Shown here in pieces: positions 1 through 7,117 of a DNA stretch of 55,080 bases. The translations under genes and the position numbers were made by a program. Position 1 is the stretch's first letter, and every line of letters starts with the position of its first letter. The DNA comes from Candidatus Poribacteria bacterium (GTDB taxonomy: Bacteria; Poribacteria; WGA-4E; WGA-3G): positions 1-55,080 of the forward strand of contig JAJECK010000020.1 of NCBI GenBank assembly GCA_022822085.1. The letters run 5' to 3'. The notes beneath the pieces were generated by a model. That model did not search any database, was not told the DNA's origin, and saw only the letters and a list, made by a program, of their open reading frames with translations.

Positions 1-45
1 CTGATATTCTGATAACATTGCATCTAAGTGGGAAAGAGGGTTCAT
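1..45 (-). CDS. Start of a gene running off the left edge, probably zorD helicase
   Basis: Fifteen codons (MNPLSHLDAMLSEYQ) run from an ATG at 45 to the window edge without a stop. A good ribosome binding site (GAAAGGAT, about 7 bases upstream of the ATG) supports the start. It lies on the same strand as zorABC, 113 bases after zorC. In described type I Zorya loci the next gene is zorD, a large SNF2-type helicase; the identity here is inferred only from position, because 15 residues are too few to recognise a family. Confidence 0.5.
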   Translation of the reverse strand, partial: MNPLSHLDAMLSEYQ

Positions 46-158
46 TGTAATATCCTTTCAAGAAAGTTTGTTATTCTAAAAGGATACCCTCTTTTCTACA
101 TTTTGTCTCTAAAAATCTTAAAATTGTCCAAACTATAGTAACATTATGACTGTCTTAT

Positions 159-1709
159 TTAATATTCAAATGTGGTGTTACATTTTGGACAAGTAATTCT
201 TAATCTTCCTGTTCTGGCGGGGATTTGTAAGGTTTGCCCGCAACTCTTATTCGGGCAATTTATATGTATTTTCTCATTGTTCCCTACTGCTTGATTGTTT
301 TCCATGTTATTGCTACCATGTAGTAGTCGATAACTTCTCTGTGGCTTAATGTCAAGGTTTGTTTTTATCCATTCTGCCAAATTTTTTTGCCAATAATAGT
401 ACTCTGAACGTGGGTGAATTACTCTATGTACTGCCCAATCTTGATTTCGTAACTCGCGCATGTCATATTCTGCCCGCCCCGATTCATCTGACCTTCGCAA
501 TTCAAAGGGAAGATTAAAATTGTAATAAACATAACACGCTCCCGCGGTACTAAACTCAACAAAGGTATAATTACCCATCTGAATAATGAAAGCATGTTGC
601 CCCTTATCCCCTCCTTTCAACGTTGCTGGAAGACGATCATGATAGTACTGCAGAGTCTGCGGATCATGCCTAAAAAGAGATTCTGCATTTTTCTGTAACA
701 CTGGACGACAGAAAGAGATGTTTCCAAGATATGCCAACCAAAACTCTCTTCGATACTCAAAATTTTGGTCATCACAAGCTCGGGCGACAGCATCAAAGAA
801 AAAGCGGAGGTCCTCTTTCGTAATCCATTTCGTAAAGATTTGTCGTGCTTCATCAGTGACATCCCGCCATTTAGATATTGCAAGTCGCGGATCTCCCCAT
901 TCTTGAAGAATATAGGATTGAATAGGTTGACGCAAGTCTTCAGATGCATCGTCACCAAGTTGCTCAATAAAGTTAGACAAAATGGCACGGTTTTTTGTAT
1001 CATTATTGTATTTCTTGACAAATTCGACCACATCTTCAACAGATGCCTTATTATTAAGGACTGCTGATTGAACATACTCCATTGCGACAGAACCGAAGTA
1101 GGGATAGGGGTTCATATAGTCCGGTAATTCAAGAAATGACCAAACATCTGAAAGTTCCTTTTTTGAGTCACGCAGTGTTGTTGCAAGTTGCGTTGCACCG
1201 TTTTCTTCACAATACCAACGCATGTTTGTTTTCAGTTTCTGAACAAATTTTTGCTTTCCATCGTAATCTTTCAAATGCTTTTTTACAAATGCGCGTAGCA
1301 TATTGGCATTTGGACTATCCCATGCCTCCAGTAAAGTCTTGAAAACACCGCGCAGTGCACTTACACGAAAACGACTTTCAATTAACTGAAGTGCATCTTT
1401 GAGTTGCGGTCTATCTACAATACGAGGCAGCCCATCTTCGGAGAAGGTCAATGCCCATGCAAGTAGTCGGATTCGTCTGAGCGTGTTAAATTCGTTTAGG
1501 AGATTACTTGGCGGAGTGTCTATGAAAAGCCGGTAAATCTCGCGAAGGGTTTCCTGATTAGGTAGACAATTTCCTGTTCCAGAATGATCTTTTTCTATTT
1601 TTTTCAAGACAGCAAGTCTTTCTGGGGGAATTGTTTTGGGCTTCAGTGCACGCCGAGCAAATTCATCGGTATCAAAATTGAATTGAAGGAGTTTTTTTGC
1701 TGAATTCAA
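159..1709 (-). CDS. zorC: ZorC-like protein (EH-signature family) of a Zorya defence system
   Basis: A 516-residue soluble protein, the third gene of a zorA-zorB-zorC order. Type I Zorya ZorC proteins carry the EH_signature domain and act in the cytosol with the ZorAB motor and ZorD. The second half (about residues 370-450) has the aromatic, arginine-rich character I associate with that domain (HRVIHPRSEYYYWQ). The last 32 residues form a zinc ribbon with Cys485, Cys490, Cys507 and Cys510. The start is TTG: its first bases overlap the zorB stop (TTGA), with GGAG 7 bases upstream, which points to translational coupling. Family assignment rests largely on the operon; the C-terminal zinc ribbon is not something I recall as standard for ZorC. 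Confidence 0.78.
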   Translation of the reverse strand: MNSAKKLLQFNFDTDEFARRALKPKTIPPERLAVLKKIEKDHSGTGNCLPNQETLREIYRLFIDTPPSNLLNEFNTLRRIRLLAWALTFSEDGLPRIVDRPQLKDALQLIESRFRVSALRGVFKTLLEAWDSPNANMLRAFVKKHLKDYDGKQKFVQKLKTNMRWYCEENGATQLATTLRDSKKELSDVWSFLELPDYMNPYPYFGSVAMEYVQSAVLNNKASVEDVVEFVKKYNNDTKNRAILSNFIEQLGDDASEDLRQPIQSYILQEWGDPRLAISKWRDVTDEARQIFTKWITKEDLRFFFDAVARACDDQNFEYRREFWLAYLGNISFCRPVLQKNAESLFRHDPQTLQYYHDRLPATLKGGDKGQHAFIIQMGNYTFVEFSTAGACYVYYNFNLPFELRRSDESGRAEYDMRELRNQDWAVHRVIHPRSEYYYWQKNLAEWIKTNLDIKPQRSYRLLHGSNNMENNQAVGNNEKIHINCPNKSCGQTLQIPARTGRLRITCPKCNTTFEY

Positions 1710-2461
1710 GGTTTGTCTCCGATAAGGTGTTCAAGTTCTTTGATTTTTTCAAGCTGCTTTTCTGCGTTAGTCCGTACTCGAAACTCAACTCGTCTTGATT
1801 CCTCTTTATTCTGTGTACCATCCGGATTAGCGATCAATTTACTTGAAGATAAACCGTTAGCAGTCAAGTACTGCTGTATCCAGTCTCTATTATTACCGAT
1901 TACAGGTATCTGAAGCACATATTGAAGTACACTTCTCGTTCTGTCTTGTGATAATTCCATATTGAGAATGTAGGCATCTTGTTGACTGACTATCTCTGAC
2001 CATTCACTTGATGTGTGCCCCTCAATCCGAATTTCTGCTATCTCACTTACATAATCTGGATGTTTTAAAATTCTGATGTACCGTGGAAAAAAATCATCCA
2101 ATATTTCTTTGAAAGCAAACTGAACTTCTGCCTCTCCTTGCTGAAATAGTACTTTAGGCTCTCTGAATCGGACAGATAGCTTCTCTCTATCTAAGACAGC
2201 ATTCCATTTTTGGAGATCTTTTTCAAACTCGTTCTCAAGGTCCTCGTACAATTTTTCTCGTAACTTCACGTAATCTGTAAAAATTTCTAACAATCTTTTA
2301 TTAATTTCATTATCACGTTTCTCTTTTTCCATCAAATCCAGCATGACGAAAGAGAGCAAAAGCACGAAAATTAACAATAATCCTGCCATTAAATCACCTA
2401 ACGACAAACTGAATGGGTTCTCATCTGCGAGTGTTTTGGATGTAGGAAAAGTTCTTGGCAT
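1706..2461 (-). CDS. zorB: ZorB-like MotB/OmpA-family stator protein
   Basis: A 251-residue inner-membrane protein with one N-terminal transmembrane helix (about 22-42) and a C-terminal OmpA/MotB peptidoglycan-binding domain (GHTSS at 148-152, LSQDRTRSV at 170-178, RRVEFRVR at 223-230). Asp23 at the membrane entry (SLGDLMAG) matches the ion-carrying aspartate of MotB and ZorB. In Zorya, ZorB dimerises inside a ZorA pentamer to make an ion-driven rotary motor anchored to the cell wall. The start overlaps the zorA stop by one base (TAATG) and has GAGGT upstream. OmpA/MotB family is certain; the Zorya role comes from the neighbouring genes. Confidence 0.88.
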   Translation of the reverse strand: MPRTFPTSKTLADENPFSLSLGDLMAGLLLIFVLLLSFVMLDLMEKEKRDNEINKRLLEIFTDYVKLREKLYEDLENEFEKDLQKWNAVLDREKLSVRFREPKVLFQQGEAEVQFAFKEILDDFFPRYIRILKHPDYVSEIAEIRIEGHTSSEWSEIVSQQDAYILNMELSQDRTRSVLQYVLQIPVIGNNRDWIQQYLTANGLSSSKLIANPDGTQNKEESRRVEFRVRTNAEKQLEKIKELEHLIGDKP

Positions 2462-4422
2462 TATCTAATACCTCGTAGTCGCGATAACATATCACTTAAT
2501 TCCTCAACGCTGCTATCAAGTGCGGTAACACTACCAGCCAACTTCTCTGCAGCACCTTTTAAATGCTCCGAGAATTCCTTAAGATAATCTTCTATAGATT
2601 CACGAGTAGTTGTAGAGTAAGCAGTCAAACCTTTATCAATTTCCACAAAGATGTCTTGCAACCGAGACTCAATTGTATTAAACTTTTCAGCGAACTCATT
2701 GAGCAATTCTTGAGATTGTCGTAAGGATTCTTGAATATTCTGATTTGTTTCACGATTTTTATCGAGATATTCCTTATTCTGTTTATTAAAATCCGTACTT
2801 GCTTTTGTCAGGTCGTCTCCTGCTGTTTTAAGTGTAGATGCTGCCCCCTTCAATTGATCTGAAAATGCTTGCATTGTCACAATCATTTCATTTGCATTGT
2901 TCAGACTTGTATTCATTCTATCCAACAAATCGTTTCCTTTATCAAGTGCCTCTTGTGATTTAGAGATTGGCGAATTAACTGCATCAATCAGTTCACCTTG
3001 CTTCTCTAATAGAGTACTGACACGTGTTTCACCTTCCACAAATATTTTATTAAGCCGGTCCGCTGTGGTTTTCACACTCTCTTGGATTTGTCTAATCATT
3101 TCAGACGATTCTGTAGAAGCTTTTGATGTGGTTGAATCAATAACATTATTTAACTCTGTGATTGCAGACCGAAGTCCGTTAAGAATTTCTTTGATTGTTT
3201 CCTCAGTAAGTTTTGTCTGGTCTACAGTTGCTCTTTTCAAATGTTCACAAATCTCGTTTATCTTATTTCGTACTCCTTCCATCATGTTTTCCATACGCGT
3301 TGGTAAATCAATTAGACTTTGACTTACTGTGCTAAGTTCTGTAACGAGGGTTTCGATCTCTTTTGTGAATGATCCTGAAAGTGCGTTCTTAAATTCCTCA
3401 ACTAACTCTCGGATAGCTTCTGTGGAAGATTCATCTTTTTCTTCTCGCAATTTTTTAACAGTTTCGTTCAATTTATCAAGGCTTAGTCCTAACTGCTTTG
3501 CCACCGCTTGACTGAATGCATCTGGAGCGTTTCGGAGCTCCTGAAGAATATCTTCTTTTCCTTGCCTTGTCTCCTCACTAATGCTGCTAACATTCGCATC
3601 AATTTTGTCAAGGGATGGAGTTAACTGTTCAGCGATCGCACTTGCGATATCTGTTGCAGATGACTTGAAAGCAGCAGCCAATTGTTCAAATTCTTTTTGT
3701 TGGCTTCTTGTTATTTCCGCTAACGTTATAAGTGTAAATAACGGATCCAGAGCATGTTGTAAATCTGCAATTGCACGGCTTACTTTTCCAATACGCCATT
3801 TTTCTAATCCATTAAACAAAAGCGAGGCAATCATTCCCCAAACAGAGGTTACGAATGCAGTAGATACACCTGATAAAAGTACTTGGATAGCATTACGAAT
3901 TTGACCTGTTTGCTCAAAGTTAATTTTAGAAAAAGGAATCAAACCCCAAACTAATCCCACAAAAGTTCCCAATATCCCTAATCCAACAAGCATTGCTGGT
4001 ACACTGTTCCAGAATCTAAGATTGATATATTGTCCCAGTAAACGGTCTTCATTGAAGAAAAATGATGCTTCACTGGTCTTATACACCAACGTATCTGAAT
4101 TCTCAATATCATACCCAGGTAGTAGTGAATTCTCAAATTCCTGCCACAAAGTCTTAGCCAATTCTCCATTACTTTCAAATACCTTTCTTAATTCATTCAA
4201 AATATGCGGTTTTGCAGTTCTACCATTTCTATTTACTACCCCACTTAATTTGATTATTTCTCTTGTTAACCCGTTAATGAAACTACAACGACGAATTGTT
4301 TTCCATAAGAAAATTCCTAAAAAGATGGTAAAAAATAGGAAAATGCTGTAAACAAAAGTATCTGTAATCCAATTGACACTACGCCACGGCCATGGTAGTA
4401 ATAAATCAAAAAGTTGTTCCAT
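2461..4422 (-). CDS. zorA: ZorA-like MotA/TolQ/ExbB channel protein with long coiled-coil tail
   Basis: A 653-residue protein. It has a transmembrane helix at about 22-42, then the MotA/TolQ/ExbB core with helices at about 140-164 (GLGILGTFVGLVWG) and 182-204 (SGVSTAFVTSVWG). Residues 240-653 are an almost unbroken polar coiled coil. MotA and ExbB lack such a tail; ZorA of Zorya systems has it, where it projects into the cytoplasm and is thought to pass the phage-infection signal to the effectors. It heads the operon. No strong ribosome binding site precedes the ATG. The boundary upstream is a degraded OsmC relic, consistent with an inserted island. Confidence 0.88.
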   Translation of the reverse strand: MEQLFDLLLPWPWRSVNWITDTFVYSIFLFFTIFLGIFLWKTIRRCSFINGLTREIIKLSGVVNRNGRTAKPHILNELRKVFESNGELAKTLWQEFENSLLPGYDIENSDTLVYKTSEASFFFNEDRLLGQYINLRFWNSVPAMLVGLGILGTFVGLVWGLIPFSKINFEQTGQIRNAIQVLLSGVSTAFVTSVWGMIASLLFNGLEKWRIGKVSRAIADLQHALDPLFTLITLAEITRSQQKEFEQLAAAFKSSATDIASAIAEQLTPSLDKIDANVSSISEETRQGKEDILQELRNAPDAFSQAVAKQLGLSLDKLNETVKKLREEKDESSTEAIRELVEEFKNALSGSFTKEIETLVTELSTVSQSLIDLPTRMENMMEGVRNKINEICEHLKRATVDQTKLTEETIKEILNGLRSAITELNNVIDSTTSKASTESSEMIRQIQESVKTTADRLNKIFVEGETRVSTLLEKQGELIDAVNSPISKSQEALDKGNDLLDRMNTSLNNANEMIVTMQAFSDQLKGAASTLKTAGDDLTKASTDFNKQNKEYLDKNRETNQNIQESLRQSQELLNEFAEKFNTIESRLQDIFVEIDKGLTAYSTTTRESIEDYLKEFSEHLKGAAEKLAGSVTALDSSVEELSDMLSRLRGIR

Positions 4423-4481
4423 GTTTTATAGCGGTTTTCGTATTACCTATTCCTTAATTCTAACTAGTTTTTTCTTTGCAC

Positions 4482-4550
4482 TTATATCACGCGCAGGTCA
4501 ACATCCCGCGTAAGCGTATTCGGCACGGGTGAGGCAGCGAGAGTTTCCTT
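4482..4550 (-). pseudogene. 3' relic of an OsmC-family gene
   Basis: In the minus frame this reads 22 codons and a stop: KETLAASPVPNTLTRD followed by VDLRVI. The intact OsmC gene at 5366-6106 ends in nearly the same residues (ETLAASPVTNTLTR, four extra residues, DVDLRVI), so 20 of 22 positions match apart from one four-codon gap. The relic lies in the same frame as the toxin just upstream and begins at the codon after the toxin's family-typical terminus and TGA. I read it as the tail of a second OsmC copy whose 5' part was lost when the toxin-antitoxin or Zorya DNA arrived. Confidence 0.8.
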
Positions 4551-4820
4551 TCAAAGTTGACCAAGCAATTTCTCATATTCTGCATGTGGACCAATCCAAA
4601 ACTAATAGATTCCATCATCTTCCCGCAAACCCAAAACACGCCAATCATTTCCGATTCGGATTGAGTAAATTGGATTCCTTGTATGTACCCGCTTGAATTG
4701 CAAGCTTGGGTGGTTAGGATTTTGTCTCCAAAGGCGATAGTTTTTACGTGCTTTTTCCTTGATATCCTGAGGCAACCGCCCAAAACGTGTGATAAAATTA
4801 TCGGTCAGATATGAGTTCAC
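4551..4820 (-). pseudogene. RelE/ParE-type toxin interrupted by an in-frame TAG
   Basis: The first 72 codons encode a type II toxin of the RelE/ParE fold (RFGRLPQDIKEKARKNYRLW, then YSIRIGNDWRVLGLREDDGIY). At 4602-4604 a TAG stops translation, yet the same frame continues with FWIGPHAEYEKLLGQL and a TGA, which is the ending expected for this family (compare TWFWIGHHDDYKRFF in the second copy near 46130). The lesion fits a point mutation, possibly TGG to TAG. The start is GTG, overlapping the antitoxin stop (GTGA). The missing segment is the last beta strand, so the shortened protein is probably inactive or weakened. Confidence 0.82.
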
Positions 4821-5035
4821 AACTCATCAATCCCCATTTTTTTGACACGACCTGCCTTAATATCATCTCGAGCTTCTTCTGCAAGTTTTGCAAGTAGATC
4901 TTGTGATTCAGCAAAAGTCTTATCCCATTTCCGTTCATCCTCAAGTTCTTCCAGAATAATGGCAGCAATAAAATTCTGTTTTTCAGGAGGCAATTTGTAT
5001 ACCTCAGTGAGCACTTTTTCAAGTAGTTGTGTCAT
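4817..5035 (-). CDS. Antitoxin of a RelE/ParE-type pair
   Basis: A 72-residue acidic protein (MTQLLEKVLTEVYKLPPEKQ to KKMGIDEL) directly upstream of, and overlapping, the toxin gene. The C-terminal half (ERKWDKTFAESQDLLAKLAE) aligns by eye with the antitoxin at 46377-46571 (ELQWETTFNRTQDQLIAAAR), showing the two pairs are related. A longer reading starts at 5125, but the ATG at 5035 is preceded by GAGGAAAGG, so the shorter form is preferred. It would neutralise the toxin by binding through its C-terminal tail and probably represses the operon, as is usual for the class. Confidence 0.78.
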   Translation of the reverse strand: MTQLLEKVLTEVYKLPPEKQNFIAAIILEELEDERKWDKTFAESQDLLAKLAEEARDDIKAGRVKKMGIDEL

Positions 5036-5084
5036 AATCCTTTCCTCTTGTGTGAATTCTGGTCTTATAGTCCGCTGCCATAAA

Positions 5085-5336
5085 TTACTTATGGCCTCCC
5101 TTACGAAAATAGGTTTTATCTCCAACCCGCTGAAAGAAAAGTGGAGAATCCAAACCTTCTCTATCTCTTTGTTGGACTATCGCTTGAATAGTATCACCGA
5201 ACCAAATGCGACTACTTTTCGGATCTATCCCCACTGTTTGTCCGACACGTTCAGAAAGATCATATTGTTCTTGATACTCTTCCCATATCTGTTTTGCTTT
5301 GTAGGAATCGGCTTCAGTCCAATTTGGATGTTTCAT
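5085..5336 (-). CDS. Small protein of unknown function
   Basis: An 83-residue soluble protein beginning MKHPNWTEADSYKAKQIW. AAGGAG lies 9 bases before the ATG at 5336; an upstream in-frame TTG is less likely. It ends in an aromatic-basic motif (PLFFQRVGDKTYFRKGGHK) and contains GQTVGIDPKSSRIWFGD. I do not recognise a named domain. It lies between the OsmC gene and the antitoxin on the same strand, and might be cotranscribed with either. Confidence 0.6.
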   Translation of the reverse strand: MKHPNWTEADSYKAKQIWEEYQEQYDLSERVGQTVGIDPKSSRIWFGDTIQAIVQQRDREGLDSPLFFQRVGDKTYFRKGGHK

Positions 5337-5365
5337 TTCCAACTTCTCCTTGTAGTTTTTCCATT

Positions 5366-6106
5366 CTAAATCACTCGCAGATCAACGTCTATATCAACAT
5401 TACGCGTAAGTGTATTGGTCACAGGAGATGCAGCAAGCGTTTCCTCCCACAACGTCTCTAAAACTTCATCATCAGCATCCGATGCGACATATATCGTTCC
5501 GCGCACCTCTTTAAAACCACTATGTCCCTCTTGTTCCGTGCCAAGAAAAACAAAGATATTGTCTATTTGTCCACTTAAAGAGATTTCTAATTCATCAATC
5601 TCAATCTTCTGCTGCGATGCACGAATCTGAAAACCCATCGCTAAACAAGCACCGAGCGCACCTAAGACGTACTCCACTGCACTGGGTGCTTCATCTCGCA
5701 CATCAAAACTTGCAGGTTGTCCAATTGACCATGAATGATTTCTGCAAAACACCTTCGCTTGCAAACCACCATCCCAATGTATTCGTGTCTGCCACCGATA
5801 ATCTCGTGCTTGTTCGTAGGCAGCATCTGCATCCTGTTCTGCTTCACCGCGTTGCACAAAATATTTATTGTGCTCAGGGGCAGGTCGCCATCCGAGGTAC
5901 GGGTTCTCTGTCATCCGACACCAGGCGGGAAGGTCCTCTTTGACGCTAATTTCTGTACTTCGAATTTCCAAGACTTCTCCATCCGGCACTTTTTCCATAG
6001 ATTTCCGTATAAGCAAAAGTAGACCAGAACCACAGTCAAGGTTTCCACCTTCACATATATGAGATGTTTGTAAAGAATCCGGTGCATTTAAATCTTCTTC
6101 TCGCAT
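5366..6106 (-). CDS. TusA-like/OsmC fusion protein
   Basis: A 246-residue protein of two parts. Residues 15-75 resemble a TusA/SirA sulfur-carrier domain, with a cysteine at the expected place (NLDCGSGLLLLIRKSM) but without the CPxP motif. Residues 85-246 are an OsmC fold (SAVEYVLGALGACLAMGF; PVTNTLTR). Classical OsmC peroxidases use two cysteines; the first is present (GAC), whereas the second position reads SPVTNTL rather than CPV. Thiol peroxidase chemistry is therefore doubtful, and a role in sulfur transfer or redox handling of small thiols is a better guess. Freestanding TusA-like and DsrE-like genes lie just upstream on the same strand. Confidence 0.82.
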   Translation of the reverse strand: MREEDLNAPDSLQTSHICEGGNLDCGSGLLLLIRKSMEKVPDGEVLEIRSTEISVKEDLPAWCRMTENPYLGWRPAPEHNKYFVQRGEAEQDADAAYEQARDYRWQTRIHWDGGLQAKVFCRNHSWSIGQPASFDVRDEAPSAVEYVLGALGACLAMGFQIRASQQKIEIDELEISLSGQIDNIFVFLGTEQEGHSGFKEVRGTIYVASDADDEVLETLWEETLAASPVTNTLTRNVDIDVDLRVI

Positions 6107-6428
6107 ATATTACCTTTGGTGAACGATAAATTATGTCTTATGATTGTCCAAATAGGTGTTTGAAAATATGTAGTATTGGTTGTTTTTTGTATTCAATGTT
6201 ATATTTTGCGGTGGGTAATATTATTGTGGATGTATTGAGATGGAATATTAGTGGATAGTAAGTAAGAATCCCTCCCTATGTATTAGTTTATGCAATGTAT
6301 ATATCAAAAGCACTTCTGGTAAACTATCATATTATACATTGGGAGGGAGACATGTTTGTCAGAATAGGATTCAACCGAACCCAATTAGACGTTACTACCA
6401 CAAAAAGCAGGAACATCTTTACCCAATG
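6107..6428. other. Intergenic stretch with a long imperfect inverted repeat
   Basis: No gene is visible. The main structure is a pair of inverted arms at 6270-6282 and 6335-6347 (CCCTCCC and GGGAGGG, each followed or preceded by ATGTA/TACAT across a single mismatch), with a second nested pair TAGTTTA/TAAACTA at 6284-6290 and 6320-6326. The DsrE-like operon ends at 6429, so the hairpin could terminate it or mark a small inserted element. Minus-strand promoter elements for the OsmC gene would also lie here; none is clear. Confidence 0.5.
6270..6347. repeat. Imperfect inverted repeat, 78 bases
   Basis: The outer arms CCCTCCC-ATGTA and TACAT-GGGAGGG pair with one T:T mismatch; the inner arms TAGTTTA and TAAACTA pair perfectly. 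The remaining loop is about 29 bases. There is no T-run directly after the arm on the minus strand, so a simple terminator is less convincing than a transcript hairpin or a small non-autonomous element. Confidence 0.55.
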
Positions 6429-6788
6429 TCAATACGAAATACAAGATCCACCAGTAGTTAGAAACTCAACAGCCTTTGCTCCACCAACTATCAATGCGCT
6501 TTCAACAAGGTTATTCTCATCAAGATTGCGTTTTTTGAAGCATGGAGAACATACCCATATTGTTCCTCCAACTTCAGCAAAATCCGACATTAATTGTTTT
6601 AGAGGTGCAAAACCGTCTTCGTGAATATCATCTGCGTAACCATTCTGTGATAAATGTACACCCTCTGTGCTGAGAAAAATAACTGTTTCAACACCGGATG
6701 CAACTGAAGCATTCGCAACAACAAAACCGACAGTAGCTTTGTCGGTGTTATCTTTTGCGTGCGTAATGCTTATCATTAACTTCGCCAT
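6429..6788 (-). CDS. DsrE-family protein
   Basis: A 119-residue protein starting MAKLMISITHAKDNTDKATV, with the DsrE/DsrF-like alpha/beta fold (GVETVIFLSTEGVHLSQNGY; GGTIWVCSPCFKKRN; ALIVGGAKAVEFLTTG). Family members take part in sulfur relay with TusA. The cysteine in VCSPCFKKR is a candidate persulfide-carrying residue. An alternative ATG lies three codons upstream, but GGAG is then only one base away; the chosen ATG has GGAG 10 bases upstream and matches the usual start of the family. It follows the TusA-like gene directly, within the same operon. Confidence 0.82.
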   Translation of the reverse strand: MAKLMISITHAKDNTDKATVGFVVANASVASGVETVIFLSTEGVHLSQNGYADDIHEDGFAPLKQLMSDFAEVGGTIWVCSPCFKKRNLDENNLVESALIVGGAKAVEFLTTGGSCISY

Positions 6789-6793
6789 TATGT

Positions 6794-7051
6794 TCATTCT
6801 CCTTTTTTAATATAAAAATAGGCATTGTCTTCTCCGCAACAATCTGCGAGAAGTTCATTGCCTATCATGTTACACCATGCCGCGATGTCTACAGGTGCGC
6901 CTGGATCCAATGCGCGGACTTGTGCTATCTGTCCCTGTTCAAGAGTTCTCATAGATTTTAATAGTGCTATAATTAGGTCACCACATCCGAGTTCTCCAAA
7001 ATCAAAAACAGCATCTGGGTTAATATCAGGTAAAATGTTTGTTTCTTCCAT
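6794..7051 (-). CDS. TusA-like sulfur-carrier protein (variant motif)
   Basis: An 85-residue protein with a TusA/SirA-like layout: a conserved cysteine near the start of the first helix (DFGELGCGDLIIALLKSM), a central strand (GQIAQVRALDPGAPVDIAAW) and a C-terminal cysteine-rich end (ADCCGEDNAYFYIKKGE). The CPxP motif of canonical TusA is replaced by CGDL, as in the TusA-like half of the OsmC fusion nearby. It probably carries a persulfide for the DsrE-like protein encoded next to it. The operon with DsrE is clear; the acceptor is unknown. Confidence 0.75.
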   Translation of the reverse strand: MEETNILPDINPDAVFDFGELGCGDLIIALLKSMRTLEQGQIAQVRALDPGAPVDIAAWCNMIGNELLADCCGEDNAYFYIKKGE

Positions 7052-7117
7052 ACAGATAAGAATACCATATTACATAAGTGATGTCAATGAAAATAAATTC
7101 AGTAAAGAGAGTTAGTG

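Noticed and set aside
2897-3322. Plus-strand frame of 141 codons inside zorA
   Set aside because: Antisense shadow of the zorA coiled coil; Ser-rich and without a ribosome binding site.
5617-5943. Plus-strand frame of 108 codons opposite the OsmC gene
   Set aside because: Antisense to a clear OsmC/TusA fusion with good codon structure.
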